Positions 1 through 6,399 of a stretch of 7,588 bases of DNA are shown piece after piece. Numbering within the stretch: position 1 is the first letter of the stretch; the number at the start of each line of letters is the position of its first letter. The stretch comes from a bacterium (GTDB taxonomy: Bacteria > Nitrospinota_A > UBA7883 > JACRGQ01), in NCBI GenBank assembly GCA_021815535.1, contig JAKAGL010000114.1:1-7588 (forward strand), in the 5' to 3' direction. A program made the translations under genes and the position numbers. Under the pieces are notes generated by a model, which ran no database searches, was not told where the DNA came from, and saw only the letters and a list, made by a program, of their open reading frames with translations.

Positions 1-1008
1 GCCAGTGGCATATCCAATCCCTACCGCATCCGCCTCGCGGTTCCACAACGATCCGGAGAACTGGAAACCGCCGGACATGATCGCTTCCAACGGATCGATA
101 CCGAGAGCGGTGCCATTGCTATCGACGATCTGAAGCTTGGGATCCTGATGCGAATAGCGGAAGAAGAATCCGATATCATCCGACAAAAACTGATCGAAAC
201 TGACACCGTAGGCAACAGAAGCTTTTAAATCACCGGTAGTGATGTCGGCATAAGTCCGATCATCCTGCAGGATGTAAAAGCGGTAATCACCCGGTTGACC
301 GTTCATTTTCGGCCTGATGTTGAGCTGACCGGCAGTATGTCCGCCGTTCCCCGCCTTGTCACTTTCACCGTTAGCCGCCATCAGGGTAACTTCAAAAAGC
401 TCATTCGGAGTCAACACCACCGTAACACCGTTGGCGTAATACTGGCCATTCCGCCCCACTTCCGGGTACAGCGCTCCCGGCGTCCGGACAAACGGACCGC
501 CGATAAACTGGGTAGTTTCTGAGTTGGCGAACGCATTTTGGTCAACCATCGAATGGCAATCCATGCGGCCCACCATCAGCATGACGGTGTGGTCGAAGAA
601 CGCTCCCTGATAATATGCTTGCGAGACGGTAAGCCCCTGCTGTTGGGCCCCTCCGGTATTTGAATAGGTCGTAGGATAGGCGTCGTAGTTGGGGCGGAAG
701 GTGCTGGATCCCACGCGGCCCGTAAGACCATTTCCAATTCCGGCCTCAAGAGCAATAGACAGCTTCTGATCCGGCCCGACGTCGGCTTCAATTCCGATAT
801 CAACGGAATTGGTAAAATCGATATTGTCGCCGCTGTTGCGGTCCGCCGGGTCATTATTACCGCTGGATGTCTGAACAATTGTGGTAACGCCGCCACCGAC
901 CGTCAACGTATCATACCATTTTGGCGCTTTCTCTTCTTCGGCCAAGACCGGCGCCGCGAAAAATGCAATGAAGATTGATGCCAAGGCCGCGCACTTAAAC
1001 ATACTCAT
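1..1008 (-). CDS. OprB-family outer-membrane porin, 3' end outside the window
   Basis: The frame is open for 336 codons from the ATG at 1008 to the left edge, so the C-terminus is missing. Residues 1-23 form a signal peptide: a Lys at position 5, a hydrophobic core, then APVLA before EEEK, with likely cleavage after Ala23. The mature part is rich in Gly, Asn, Asp and aromatic residues with alternating hydrophobics, as in a beta-barrel. Residues 145-183 contain VGRMD, DQNAFANSETTQF and a following FVRTPGALYPE, a pattern I recognise from the carbohydrate-selective porin family OprB. The segment GFQFSGSLWNREADAVGIGY at 314-333 matches the family's late-barrel strands. I see no SLH domain in the visible part. 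Such proteins form outer-membrane channels for sugars or other small solutes; the substrate cannot be told here. A purine-rich GGGAGGGGGG lies about 8 bases before the ATG, supporting the start. The ATG overlaps the stop of the short upstream ORF (ATGA). Family assignment is by memory of motifs. Confidence 0.8.
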   Translation of the reverse strand, partial: MSMFKCAALASIFIAFFAAPVLAEEEKAPKWYDTLTVGGGVTTIVQTSSGNNDPADRNSGDNIDFTNSVDIGIEADVGPDQKLSIALEAGIGNGLTGRVGSSTFRPNYDAYPTTYSNTGGAQQQGLTVSQAYYQGAFFDHTVMLMVGRMDCHSMVDQNAFANSETTQFIGGPFVRTPGALYPEVGRNGQYYANGVTVVLTPNELFEVTLMAANGESDKAGNGGHTAGQLNIRPKMNGQPGDYRFYILQDDRTYADITTGDLKASVAYGVSFDQFLSDDIGFFFRYSHQDPKLQIVDSNGTALGIDPLEAIMSGGFQFSGSLWNREADAVGIGYATG

Positions 1009-1031
1009 CTAAACATCCCCCCTCCCAAAAA
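928..1031 (-). repeat. RBS plus signal-peptide cassette, copy B (porin start)
   Basis: This segment covers the porin's upstream T-run, the GGGAGGGGGG ribosome-binding site, the start codon and codons through EEEK. It is a diverged direct repeat of 1161-1263. Similarity begins at the T-run before the RBS and stops abruptly after the shared GAAGAAGAGAAA, so the unit is about 104 bases and includes regulatory as well as coding sequence. Confidence 0.6.
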
Positions 1032-1241
1032 CTGGTGGTTTCCCTCGTTCATAACCGCTGTAATCCTATCACTTTCCCTGCGCGACGAAAGAGCCTTTGC
1101 CATAATCCCCTTCTTGCATTTTGGATATCGCAGAGGGTCGGCTGCATTTGGCATGGCGGTTTTCTCTTCTTCGGCGAAAGTGGGCGCAGCGAAAAATATC
1201 ATGAGAATTAAAGACATCGCCGCACATTCAAGAATGCCCAC
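1005..1241 (-). CDS. 78-codon ORF with a porin-like signal peptide; possible remnant of a duplicated gene
   Basis: The ORF starts with GTG at 1239-1241, preceded by GGGAAGGGG about 8 bases upstream, and ends in a TGA that overlaps the porin ATG (ATGA). Its first 27 codons align without gaps to the first 27 codons of the porin: 15 of 27 residues and 57 of 81 bases are identical by my count, including FFAAP and AEEEK at the cleavage region. After EEEK the two proteins diverge completely. The remaining 51 residues are polar and basic, with two Lys-rich patches and no recognisable domain. If made, the product would be a small exported peptide of about 55 residues. Two readings fit: a small secreted protein translationally coupled to the porin, or what is left of a paralogous porin after an internal deletion. 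The intact frame, good RBS and ATGA overlap favour translation; the unrelated, featureless C-terminal part favours decay. I do not recognise the mature peptide. Confidence 0.45.
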   Translation of the reverse strand: MGILECAAMSLILMIFFAAPTFAEEEKTAMPNAADPLRYPKCKKGIMAKALSSRRESDRITAVMNEGNHQFLGGGMFR

Positions 1242-1263
1242 TAAGAAACCCCTTCCCGAAAAA
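1161..1263 (-). repeat. RBS plus signal-peptide cassette, copy A (upstream ORF)
   Basis: This is the second copy of the cassette at 928-1031, about 232 bases upstream on the same strand. It carries its own purine-rich RBS (GGGAAGGGG), a GTG start and a 27-codon signal-peptide region about 70% identical in bases to the porin's. The conservation of reading frame without gaps suggests that both copies were selected as coding sequence for some time after duplication. Confidence 0.6.
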
Positions 1264-1291
1264 CGAAGATCCCCCGATTTTAAACCCGTTT

Positions 1292-1320
1292 ATCCTAGCA
1301 CTATTAAACGCAACTATAAA
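1292..1320 (-). promoter_or_regulatory. Candidate sigma-70-type promoter for the short ORF and porin
   Basis: On the minus strand, TTTATA (1315-1320) lies 17 bases before TAGGAT (1292-1297). TGC immediately precedes the -10 box, giving an extended -10. A start site near 1285 would give a leader of about 45 bases to the GTG at 1241. The -35 match is weak, so this is only the best of several candidates in an A/T-rich stretch that also contains TATAGT and TTAATA. Confidence 0.3.
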
Positions 1321-1375
1321 ACCGTTGCTATAGCCCCAGTTGGCCCCCAAGATGCGCGATTGCCCAAAAAGTGTT

Positions 1376-1402
1376 AGTATCATTAAGAATTTCATTGATA
1401 CT
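1376..1402. promoter_or_regulatory. Perfect 7-bp dyad, candidate operator upstream of the chemoreceptor gene
   Basis: AGTATCA at 1376-1382 is matched by its exact reverse complement TGATACT at 1396-1402. The half-sites are 20 bp apart start to start, about two helical turns, which suits a dimeric regulator binding one face of DNA. The 13-base A/T-rich spacer makes a transcript hairpin less likely than a protein site. The dyad overlaps the -35 region and spacer of the chemoreceptor promoter candidate. The regulator is unknown. Confidence 0.45.
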
Positions 1403-1411
1403 CCGTAAATT
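1383..1411 (+). promoter_or_regulatory. Candidate promoter for the chemoreceptor gene
   Basis: TTAAGA (1383-1388) and TAAATT (1406-1411) are separated by 17 bases; each matches 4 of 6 consensus positions. Transcription would begin near 1418, just at the base of the hairpin at 1417-1438. An alternative is TTGCCC (1360-1365) with TAAGAA (1384-1389), spacer 18. A flagellar sigma-28 promoter, often found before chemoreceptor genes, is not clearly present. Confidence 0.25.
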
Positions 1412-1416
1412 TAGTA

Positions 1417-1438
1417 GGAACCGCCAATCAGCGGTTTC
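1417..1438 (+). promoter_or_regulatory. 8-bp stem-loop in the chemoreceptor leader
   Basis: GGAACCGC (1417-1424) pairs with GCGGTTTC (1431-1438) around the loop CAATCA, with one G-T wobble. The inner six pairs, AACCGC with GCGGTT, are perfect. It ends 29 bases before the ATG and 14 bases before the GGGAG ribosome-binding site (1453-1457). No T-run follows, so it is not a typical terminator. It could stabilise the 5' end of the mRNA or be a protein-binding site. Confidence 0.4.
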
Positions 1439-1467
1439 GTCTGCTTCATACTGGGAGAAAGTGGGAA

Positions 1468-3267
1468 ATGAACGCAATAAAGAAGATCTATTGGGGCTTT
1501 GGAATTCTCTGTCTATTGCTCGTGACACTCAACGGCTTTTCGATTTACCAGGCGGCACGTTCCGCCACGATAGCCGCAAATTTGAAAACCTCATCGAACA
1601 TGCGCGACCTTTCCGGCGCCATGAAGCTGGAAGTGGTGCAGGTTCAGCAGTTTCTGACCGACATAAGCGCCACGCGGGCCGCTCCGGGTATGGATGACGG
1701 TTTCAAAGAAGCTGAAAAGTACGCGGCGCTTTTCCGCGAGGACAGCAACAAATTGAAACAACTTTTCGCCGGCACCCCCACTGAAGAGGCTCTGAAAAAC
1801 CTCGACAAAACCTTCGAGGTCTATTACGACGTGGGACGCACAATGGCCGCCGCATACATCAAGGATGGCCCCGCCGGCGGAAACGTGGTGATGGAAAAAT
1901 TCGACCCGGCTGCCGAGAAAATGACCACCGCATTGTCTGAAATCGAGGCCCAGGTCGAAAAGAACGCGCATGATGCCCATGAAGAGTCAGATCGCGCGGC
2001 AACACAGGCAAAAATACTTTCCCTGCTCATTACAGGCGCCTCCATTATCGGTTTTATTCTTGCCGTGATATTGGCGTACACCCTCTCGCGCTCAGTTACT
2101 CACCCCATTAACAACATGGTGGAAGCTATCAAAGAAGTGGCCCAAGGTGACTTTACAAGGGAAGTTCCGGTCATCAGCCACGATGAGATCGGGGTCATGG
2201 GTTCAACCTTTAACGGCATGGTGGAAGAACTGCGCGGCATGTTCAAGGAAATCGGGGAAAACTCGCGTACCGTGGCGGCCTCGGCGGAAGAACTTTCTGC
2301 CGTGTCGACGCAACTGGCATCCAGTTCCGAACAAATGTCGCAACAGGCGGCGGGGGTCGCCAGCGCGACCGAACAGATGTCGGCGAACATCAATTCGATG
2401 GCCGCCGCCGTGGAAGAGGCAAGCGTGAACGCCAATACGGTTTCAAGCACGTCCGAGCAGATGTCGGCGAATATGCATTCCATCGCGGCGTCGGTAGAGG
2501 AGATGTCTCATTCCATACGCGAAGTGGCGCATAACACCGTCACAACTTCCCATGTCGCCAGCGAAGCCATGGGACTTTCCAAATCCGCCAGCGATACCAT
2601 GCACCAGCTTGGCGCATCGGCCAATGAAATCGGCAAGGTGACGGCGATGATCAAGAGGATCGCCGAACAGACGAATCTGTTGGCGCTGAATGCGACGATC
2701 GAGGCGGCCAGCGCAGGCGAAGCGGGCCGGGGCTTCGCGGTTGTCGCCAATGAGATAAAAGAACTGGCGAACCAAAGCGCTCGCGCGGCAGAGGAAATCG
2801 CGGTGAAAATCGATGGGGTACGGGGAAATGCTACCAGTGCCGTGAAAGTGATTTCCGATGTATCGGAGATAATTGGAAAAATCAATGTTTCGGTGGAGGC
2901 GATCACCGGGGCGATGAACCAGCAGACAGAAGCGGCCAACGAGATATCGCGCAACGTGGCGGAAGTAAGCAAAGGGGCCATAGATATCGCCGGCTCAATA
3001 GCTGAAGTTGCCAAGGGAACGACGGACATAAGCCGCAATTCGGGAGAAGCGGCCCGCGGGGCAAACGATGTATCCTCAAACATCCTTGGAATCTCGCAGG
3101 CGGTGCGGGAGAATAACAACGGCATCCAGCAAATACATACCTCATCCAACGAGTTAACCAGGATATCCGGGATTTTGTACGGGCTGGTAGCCAAATTCAA
3201 GGTCGATAGCAACGCGGGAAAACCGTGGCTGAGCCGAGGTGGAGCCCGGAAGGCGGAATTGGAATAG
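1468..3267 (+). CDS. Methyl-accepting chemotaxis protein (transmembrane chemoreceptor)
   Basis: This 599-aa protein senses a signal across the inner membrane and controls the CheA kinase through CheW. Residues 7-27 are the first membrane helix and 183-205 the second. Between them lies a helical periplasmic domain of about 150 residues, of four-helix-bundle type by its look, containing VVQVQQFLTDISATR at 56-70, a motif I recall from other bacterial chemoreceptors; its ligand is unknown. A HAMP domain follows at about 206-259. The cytoplasmic rod has the conserved hairpin tip EQTNLLALNATIEAASAGEA at 400-419, then GRGFAVVANEI. The tip Glu is E418, and the rod has about 22 heptads on each side, which suggests the 44-heptad class (inference). 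The position of the tip Arg of E. coli Tsr is Ser415. The motif EQMS recurs at 288, 302 and 330, multiples of a heptad. There is no NWETF-like CheR/CheB tether at the C-terminus. GGGAG about 10 bases upstream supports this start. Confidence 0.95.
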   Translation: MNAIKKIYWGFGILCLLLVTLNGFSIYQAARSATIAANLKTSSNMRDLSGAMKLEVVQVQQFLTDISATRAAPGMDDGFKEAEKYAALFREDSNKLKQLFAGTPTEEALKNLDKTFEVYYDVGRTMAAAYIKDGPAGGNVVMEKFDPAAEKMTTALSEIEAQVEKNAHDAHEESDRAATQAKILSLLITGASIIGFILAVILAYTLSRSVTHPINNMVEAIKEVAQGDFTREVPVISHDEIGVMGSTFNGMVEELRGMFKEIGENSRTVAASAEELSAVSTQLASSSEQMSQQAAGVASATEQMSANINSMAAAVEEASVNANTVSSTSEQMSANMHSIAASVEEMSHSIREVAHNTVTTSHVASEAMGLSKSASDTMHQLGASANEIGKVTAMIKRIAEQTNLLALNATIEAASAGEAGRGFAVVANEIKELANQSARAAEEIAVKIDGVRGNATSAVKVISDVSEIIGKINVSVEAITGAMNQQTEAANEISRNVAEVSKGAIDIAGSIAEVAKGTTDISRNSGEAARGANDVSSNILGISQAVRENNNGIQQIHTSSNELTRISGILYGLVAKFKVDSNAGKPWLSRGGARKAELE

Positions 3268-3319
3268 AGGAATCCCTTGAGCTGCCGCTGGATAGGGAAG
3301 TATCTGGTAATCGTAAGGG

Positions 3320-3637
3320 CTATTCGGCAGGTTCGATACTGAAGGTGAGCGGAAATCCATTCTCCCGCGCATGGCCGTGCGCTTGCCCCACCTTGAACTC
3401 GGCATGTTCCAGCGGCATAATCGCAACTACCGCCACCCCCTTATTGTGCGCCACCGTCATAATCTCCATGGCGCGGGCATGTTCCGGCAAGAAGAAGCGC
3501 TGCAATGTCTCCACCACGAAATCCATCGGGGTAACCTCGTCATTGTGCAACAACACCCGGTATGGCGGAATGACTGAAAATTCCGCCAGCGCATCATCTG
3601 CGGGCAAAGAACGCGTTTTGGGGTCAGGCCCGTCCAT
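3320..3637 (-). CDS. clpS: ClpS, adaptor of the ClpAP protease
   Basis: ClpS binds proteins bearing N-end-rule degrons (bulky hydrophobic N-terminal residues) in the cytoplasm and hands them to ClpA for degradation by ClpP. From the ATG at 3637 it is 105 aa, the usual size. A flexible tail of about 25 residues precedes the fold. YRVLLHNDEVTPMDFVVETL at 26-45 corresponds to the family's LLxNDDYTPMEFV pocket motif, with Glu and Val where Asp and Tyr are common. His64 in VAHNKG, AEFK at 79-82 and the C-terminal FPLTFSIEPAE also match. An in-frame ATG at 3652 would add five residues, but GGAGGAA (complement of 3644-3650) sits six bases before 3637, so I chose the latter. The start lies inside the end of lolD (14-base overlap), suggesting coupled translation. 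The usual neighbour clpA is absent; clpS is the last gene of the operon and converges on the chemoreceptor gene. Confidence 0.93.
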   Translation of the reverse strand: MDGPDPKTRSLPADDALAEFSVIPPYRVLLHNDEVTPMDFVVETLQRFFLPEHARAMEIMTVAHNKGVAVVAIMPLEHAEFKVGQAHGHARENGFPLTFSIEPAE

Positions 3638-4310
3638 GCAGGCTTCCTCCATGCATCTCGTACACCGTATCCATCGTGGCGGCCAGCCGCATATTATGCG
3701 TCACTATGACGGCGGCAATGCTCCGCTCCTTCACCATGTTTTTCAACAGCCCAAAGACCTCTTCAGAGGTTGTTTCATCCAGATTGCCGGTCGGTTCATC
3801 CGCCAACAACGCCTTCGGATCGTTGATCAACGCCCGTATAATCGCAACGCGTTGCTGTTCGCCCCCCGAAAGCTTCCCCGGCCGGTGCATCATCCGATCC
3901 AAAAGTCCTACCGCTTCGAAAAGACTTTCCGCCTTTTCACGGGCCTTCTGCATATCGTGCCGTGCGATCATGGCCGGCATAAGCACATTTTCCAATGCGG
4001 TGAACTCCGGCAACAAGTGGTGGAACTGAAAGACAAAGCCGATGTTGGCGCCACGGACGCTGCTCCGCCGGTCATCACCCATCGCAAACAGATCTTCGCC
4101 CGCAATCGTCACCCGCCCAGCGTCAGGCCGGTCAAGACCGCCCAGGATGTGCAACAACGTCGATTTGCCCGTGCCGGAAGCTCCCACCACGCCCGCCAGT
4201 TCCCCGGCACACACGGTAAGATCAAGGCCACGCAACACCTCTATCCGTCGCGAATCGAAAACATAACTCCGTGCCACATCAGAGGCGGCAAGCATCGTTT
4301 TCTTATCCAT
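3624..4310 (-). CDS. lolD: LolD-like ABC transporter ATPase (lipoprotein release)
   Basis: LolD is the ATPase of the LolCDE complex that extracts outer-membrane lipoproteins from the inner membrane. Counting from Met at 4310 (228 aa): Walker A GASGTGKST at 43-51 followed by LLHILGGLD, Q-loop within FVFQFHHLLPEFTALENV at 92-109, signature LSGGEQQRVAI at 147-157, Walker B ALLADEP at 167-173 with TGNLD, and switch His205 in THN. The segment QFHHLLPEFTALENV is close to E. coli LolD and separates it from related MacB-type ATPases, though these are hard to tell apart by eye. An ATG at 4337 would add nine residues but has no RBS and does not fit the usual LolD N-terminus, so I prefer 4310, whose RBS is also weak. 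No lolC or lolE is in the window: it sits between batB and clpS, so its permease must be encoded elsewhere or it serves another partner. Confidence 0.88.
   Translation of the reverse strand: MDKKTMLAASDVARSYVFDSRRIEVLRGLDLTVCAGELAGVVGASGTGKSTLLHILGGLDRPDAGRVTIAGEDLFAMGDDRRSSVRGANIGFVFQFHHLLPEFTALENVLMPAMIARHDMQKAREKAESLFEAVGLLDRMMHRPGKLSGGEQQRVAIIRALINDPKALLADEPTGNLDETTSEEVFGLLKNMVKERSIAAVIVTHNMRLAATMDTVYEMHGGSLHGRA
3644..3650 (-). promoter_or_regulatory. Strong Shine-Dalgarno site for clpS within lolD
   Basis: The minus strand reads GGAGGAA here, followed by GCCTGC and ATG. It decides the clpS start at 3637 over the in-frame ATG at 3652. The same bases encode the Gly-Gly-Ser near the LolD C-terminus, so the two genes share this stretch. 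Confidence 0.7.
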
Positions 4311-4349
4311 TGATTCTAATGTACCCCAAAACCCCATTGCGGGGGGAAT

Positions 4350-5333
4350 TTACAACAGCCAGCCGAAAACAAAGAATCCCAAAGACAATGCCAGCGGTAT
4401 CTGAAAGCGCTCATTGTATACGGTAAAACGGGTGTCTGTTATCTCTCCCTTTTCCTCTTTCCCTATCGCGTCAATAACCGGGGAAATATCCAACCCATTG
4501 TCAGAAGCGGTATATACCCCTCCTCCTACTGCCGCCATTTCCCGTAGTGTCGTATCATTTAAGCGGGTAAAAACAGTATTTCCCGCCCGGTCTTTTTTGT
4601 AGCCCTGCAGTTCCCCGCCGGGACCGCGCATCGGGATGGGAACTGCCTGGGCGCTGCCAATGCCAACCGTATAGATCTTGATCCCCTGCTTAGCCGCAGC
4701 TTTGGCCGCGGCCAGCGGGTCTCCTTCATGATCCTCTCCGTCGGTTATCAACACAATGATACGCGACTTAGCCTCGCTTGTTTGTATCGCCGCCGATGCT
4801 TTGCGCAACGCTCCGGCAATGTCGGTGCCTCCAGCGGCGGCGGCATTATACGTTATCGAATCAAGAAACATCCGGAAGGTATCGGTATCCATTGTCAGAG
4901 GGCACTCCACTACAGAATCGCCTGCAAATGCCACCAAGCCCATGCGATTCCCTTCCAACGCACGGGAAAGGCGCTCGATTTCTTTCTTCGCGATCGTCAA
5001 CCGGTTTGGCGCTACGTCTTCCGCGGCCATGCTGTACGATGTGTCCAGCGCCACCATCACATCTACCCCCACTCGTTTTACCTCAACCGGATGTGCACCT
5101 GTTTGGGGCCGGGCCAATGCCACAACCAGCAACGCGGTGCCAAGCAAAATAACCACAAGCCGCAGCGCCGCGCGCCAGCCTCCACGGGCCTCCCGAACAA
5201 TGCCCCCCCAGAGTTTTTGATCGGCAAACCGCAGCAAGCGGCGCCGCGCGGCAGCAGCGGAGACCATATACGCGGCCGCAATAAGCGGCACAAGCCAAAA
5301 AAGCCAAAGAAATTCCTCCGCGCCCCACTTCAT
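4350..5333 (-). CDS. batB: BatB-like membrane-anchored von Willebrand A protein
   Basis: This 327-aa protein has a membrane helix at about 8-27, another at 57-74 followed by the Bat-family motif ALARPQTG, then a von Willebrand A domain from about 88 to 290. The metal-binding MIDAS residues are complete: D97, S99 and S101 in DTSYS, T170 in GGTDI, and D198 in ITDGED. A closing hydrophobic segment begins at 311. Bat proteins are envelope proteins linked to aerotolerance and stress in Bacteroides and Leptospira; their biochemical role is not settled. The gene overlaps batA by four bases (ATGA), so the pair is probably translated together. The protein ends in FFVFGWLL inside the last membrane segment, without the charged tail usually seen. 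The next gene is lolD, rather than the batC-type TPR gene often found here. The label BatB rather than a second BatA rests on gene order. Confidence 0.88.
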   Translation of the reverse strand: MKWGAEEFLWLFWLVPLIAAAYMVSAAAARRRLLRFADQKLWGGIVREARGGWRAALRLVVILLGTALLVVALARPQTGAHPVEVKRVGVDVMVALDTSYSMAAEDVAPNRLTIAKKEIERLSRALEGNRMGLVAFAGDSVVECPLTMDTDTFRMFLDSITYNAAAAGGTDIAGALRKASAAIQTSEAKSRIIVLITDGEDHEGDPLAAAKAAAKQGIKIYTVGIGSAQAVPIPMRGPGGELQGYKKDRAGNTVFTRLNDTTLREMAAVGGGVYTASDNGLDISPVIDAIGKEEKGEITDTRFTVYNERFQIPLALSLGFFVFGWLL

Positions 5334-6316
5334 GATGGCAGGCTCCGCAATACACTCTTTTCCATAACTAGTTGCAAAAGGATCAGCAGCAGGGCAAGCC
5401 CGGCGAACAAACCAAACTGTTCAGTGTATAGACGGTATACCGTGCTCTTGAGTTCACTTTTCTCCAGCCGGTCTATCTCGGCGTAAATGCCGTTCAGTTC
5501 CTTATCGTTCTGCGCGCTGAAATACCGGCCGCCGGTCGTCTTGGCAATATTCTGAAGTAATGTGTCATCGATATCACTCTGCACCTGCACCGGGCGGCGG
5601 CCCATAATTGGGTCGTCCACCATCACCGTGAATACCCCGCGCGTGCCGACCCCGATGGTATACACTTTTACCTTCTCGGTGGCCGCAAGCCCAGCGGCGG
5701 TTTCTGGATCGATGATCCCCCGGTTGTTCATGCCATCGGTAAGCAACACCACTATTTTGCTTTTCGCAGTTGACGATTTAAGCCGGGTTACTGCTGTCGC
5801 GATAGCCATACCGATCGCAGTGCCGTCCTCCACCATTCCGCTGCGCAGCGGCGCGATGAAACTCTCCAACGCCGCATAATCAAGCGTGAGGGGGCACTGC
5901 GTAAAACTGGTACCCGCAAATGCCACCAGGCCGATCCGGTCATTCTTCCGGTTGGCTATGAAACGGCGCATAGCCGCTTTTGCCGCCTCAAGGCGGGTAG
6001 GCTGCATGTCGGAAATATCCATGCTGGTGGAGGTATCTACCACCAACATAATGTCGATCCCTTCGGCGTGAATTTCACCCCGCCCCGCTCCGCTTTGAGG
6101 CCGTGCCAGCCCAACGATCAGCAATGCCACCGCCGCCACCCGCAAAGCAAACGGAAGGCCGCGCAACCGTACTGCGGCGGAAGCCGGAAACTCTTTCAAC
6201 CCGGCCGTGCCGGGGAAAATCACCGCCGGCTTAATTCGCGTACCCCTTCGCCGCCACCATATCCATACAGGCAGGACAAAAAGGAGCAATAACCAAAGTG
6301 GATCTTCAAATCTCAT
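5330..6316 (-). CDS. batA: BatA-like membrane-anchored von Willebrand A protein
   Basis: This 328-aa protein is the first gene of the batA-batB-lolD-clpS operon. It starts with FEDPLWLLLLFVLPVWIWWRR, a membrane helix with an Arg-rich stop; a second helix at about 57-71 leads into the hallmark LARPQSG. The von Willebrand A domain at about 86-285 has a full MIDAS site: D94, S96 and S98 in DTSTS, T166 in DGTAIG, and D194 in LTDG. A last hydrophobic segment covers about 300-317 (LFAGLALLLILLQLV), followed by a short basic tail. It is similar to BatB over the whole length and the two probably arose by duplication. In many genomes moxR and a DUF58 gene precede batA; here a short divergent promoter region does instead, so the AAA+ MoxR partner, if any, lies elsewhere. 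The RBS is weak, with GGATG about 10 bases upstream. No other start fits the conserved N-terminus better. Confidence 0.9.
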   Translation of the reverse strand: MRFEDPLWLLLLFVLPVWIWWRRRGTRIKPAVIFPGTAGLKEFPASAAVRLRGLPFALRVAAVALLIVGLARPQSGAGRGEIHAEGIDIMLVVDTSTSMDISDMQPTRLEAAKAAMRRFIANRKNDRIGLVAFAGTSFTQCPLTLDYAALESFIAPLRSGMVEDGTAIGMAIATAVTRLKSSTAKSKIVVLLTDGMNNRGIIDPETAAGLAATEKVKVYTIGVGTRGVFTVMVDDPIMGRRPVQVQSDIDDTLLQNIAKTTGGRYFSAQNDKELNGIYAEIDRLEKSELKSTVYRLYTEQFGLFAGLALLLILLQLVMEKSVLRSLPS

Positions 6317-6358
6317 TAATCAATCATCCATCCCATTACTTTTTACCACACATACTGT

Positions 6359-6387
6359 TTGACAAAGCATTGTACGTCTGTTAACAT
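6359..6387 (+). promoter_or_regulatory. Promoter for the tailed RHH-like gene, with a very short leader
   Basis: A perfect -35 box TTGACA (6359-6364) is followed after exactly 17 bases by TAACAT (6382-6387, 4 of 6 matches). Transcription would start near 6394, only about six bases before the ATG at 6400, which has no Shine-Dalgarno sequence. An imperfect direct repeat, CTGTTTGACA (6355-6364) and CTGTTAACA (6378-6386), overlaps the two boxes and could be an operator. The leftward batA promoter must share this 83-base gap; I see only weak boxes for it. Confidence 0.55.
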
Positions 6388-6399
6388 TTTTTCAATCTG

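Noticed and set aside
1406..1430. Sigma-28 flagellar promoter (TAAA and GCCAATCA) before the chemoreceptor gene
   Set aside because: The spacing is 13 bases instead of about 15 and the -10 match to GCCGATAA is incomplete; the GCC is better explained by the hairpin at 1417-1438.
2508..3212. A 234-codon minus-strand open frame opposite the chemoreceptor
   Set aside because: The Ala/Ser-rich translation mirrors the repetitive coding of the receptor rod; no motif is visible.
3268..3330. Bidirectional terminator between the chemoreceptor gene and clpS
   Set aside because: GCCG...ATAG and CTAT...CGGC can pair only with a bulge and a 24-base loop, and no T-run follows on either strand.
3225..4313. 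A 362-codon plus-strand open frame opposite clpS and lolD
   Set aside because: The protein has no recognisable motif and is rich in His, Arg and Pro, as antisense frames are; the minus strand carries two clear conserved genes.
4324..4344. Terminator hairpin between batB and lolD (CCCC-GCAAT-GGGG followed by TTTT on the minus strand)
   Set aside because: The stem has only four pairs, with competing C- and G-runs nearby. It does overlap the ATG at 4337, one more reason to prefer the later lolD start.
4728..5486. A 252-codon plus-strand open frame opposite batB and batA
   Set aside because: It lies antisense to the von Willebrand A domain of batB, has odd composition and no domain; it is a shadow of the conserved genes.
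6369..6395. Leftward batA promoter TTGAAA with TACAAT
   Set aside because: The spacer is only 15 bases, too short for a confident call, although some leftward promoter must lie in this gap.
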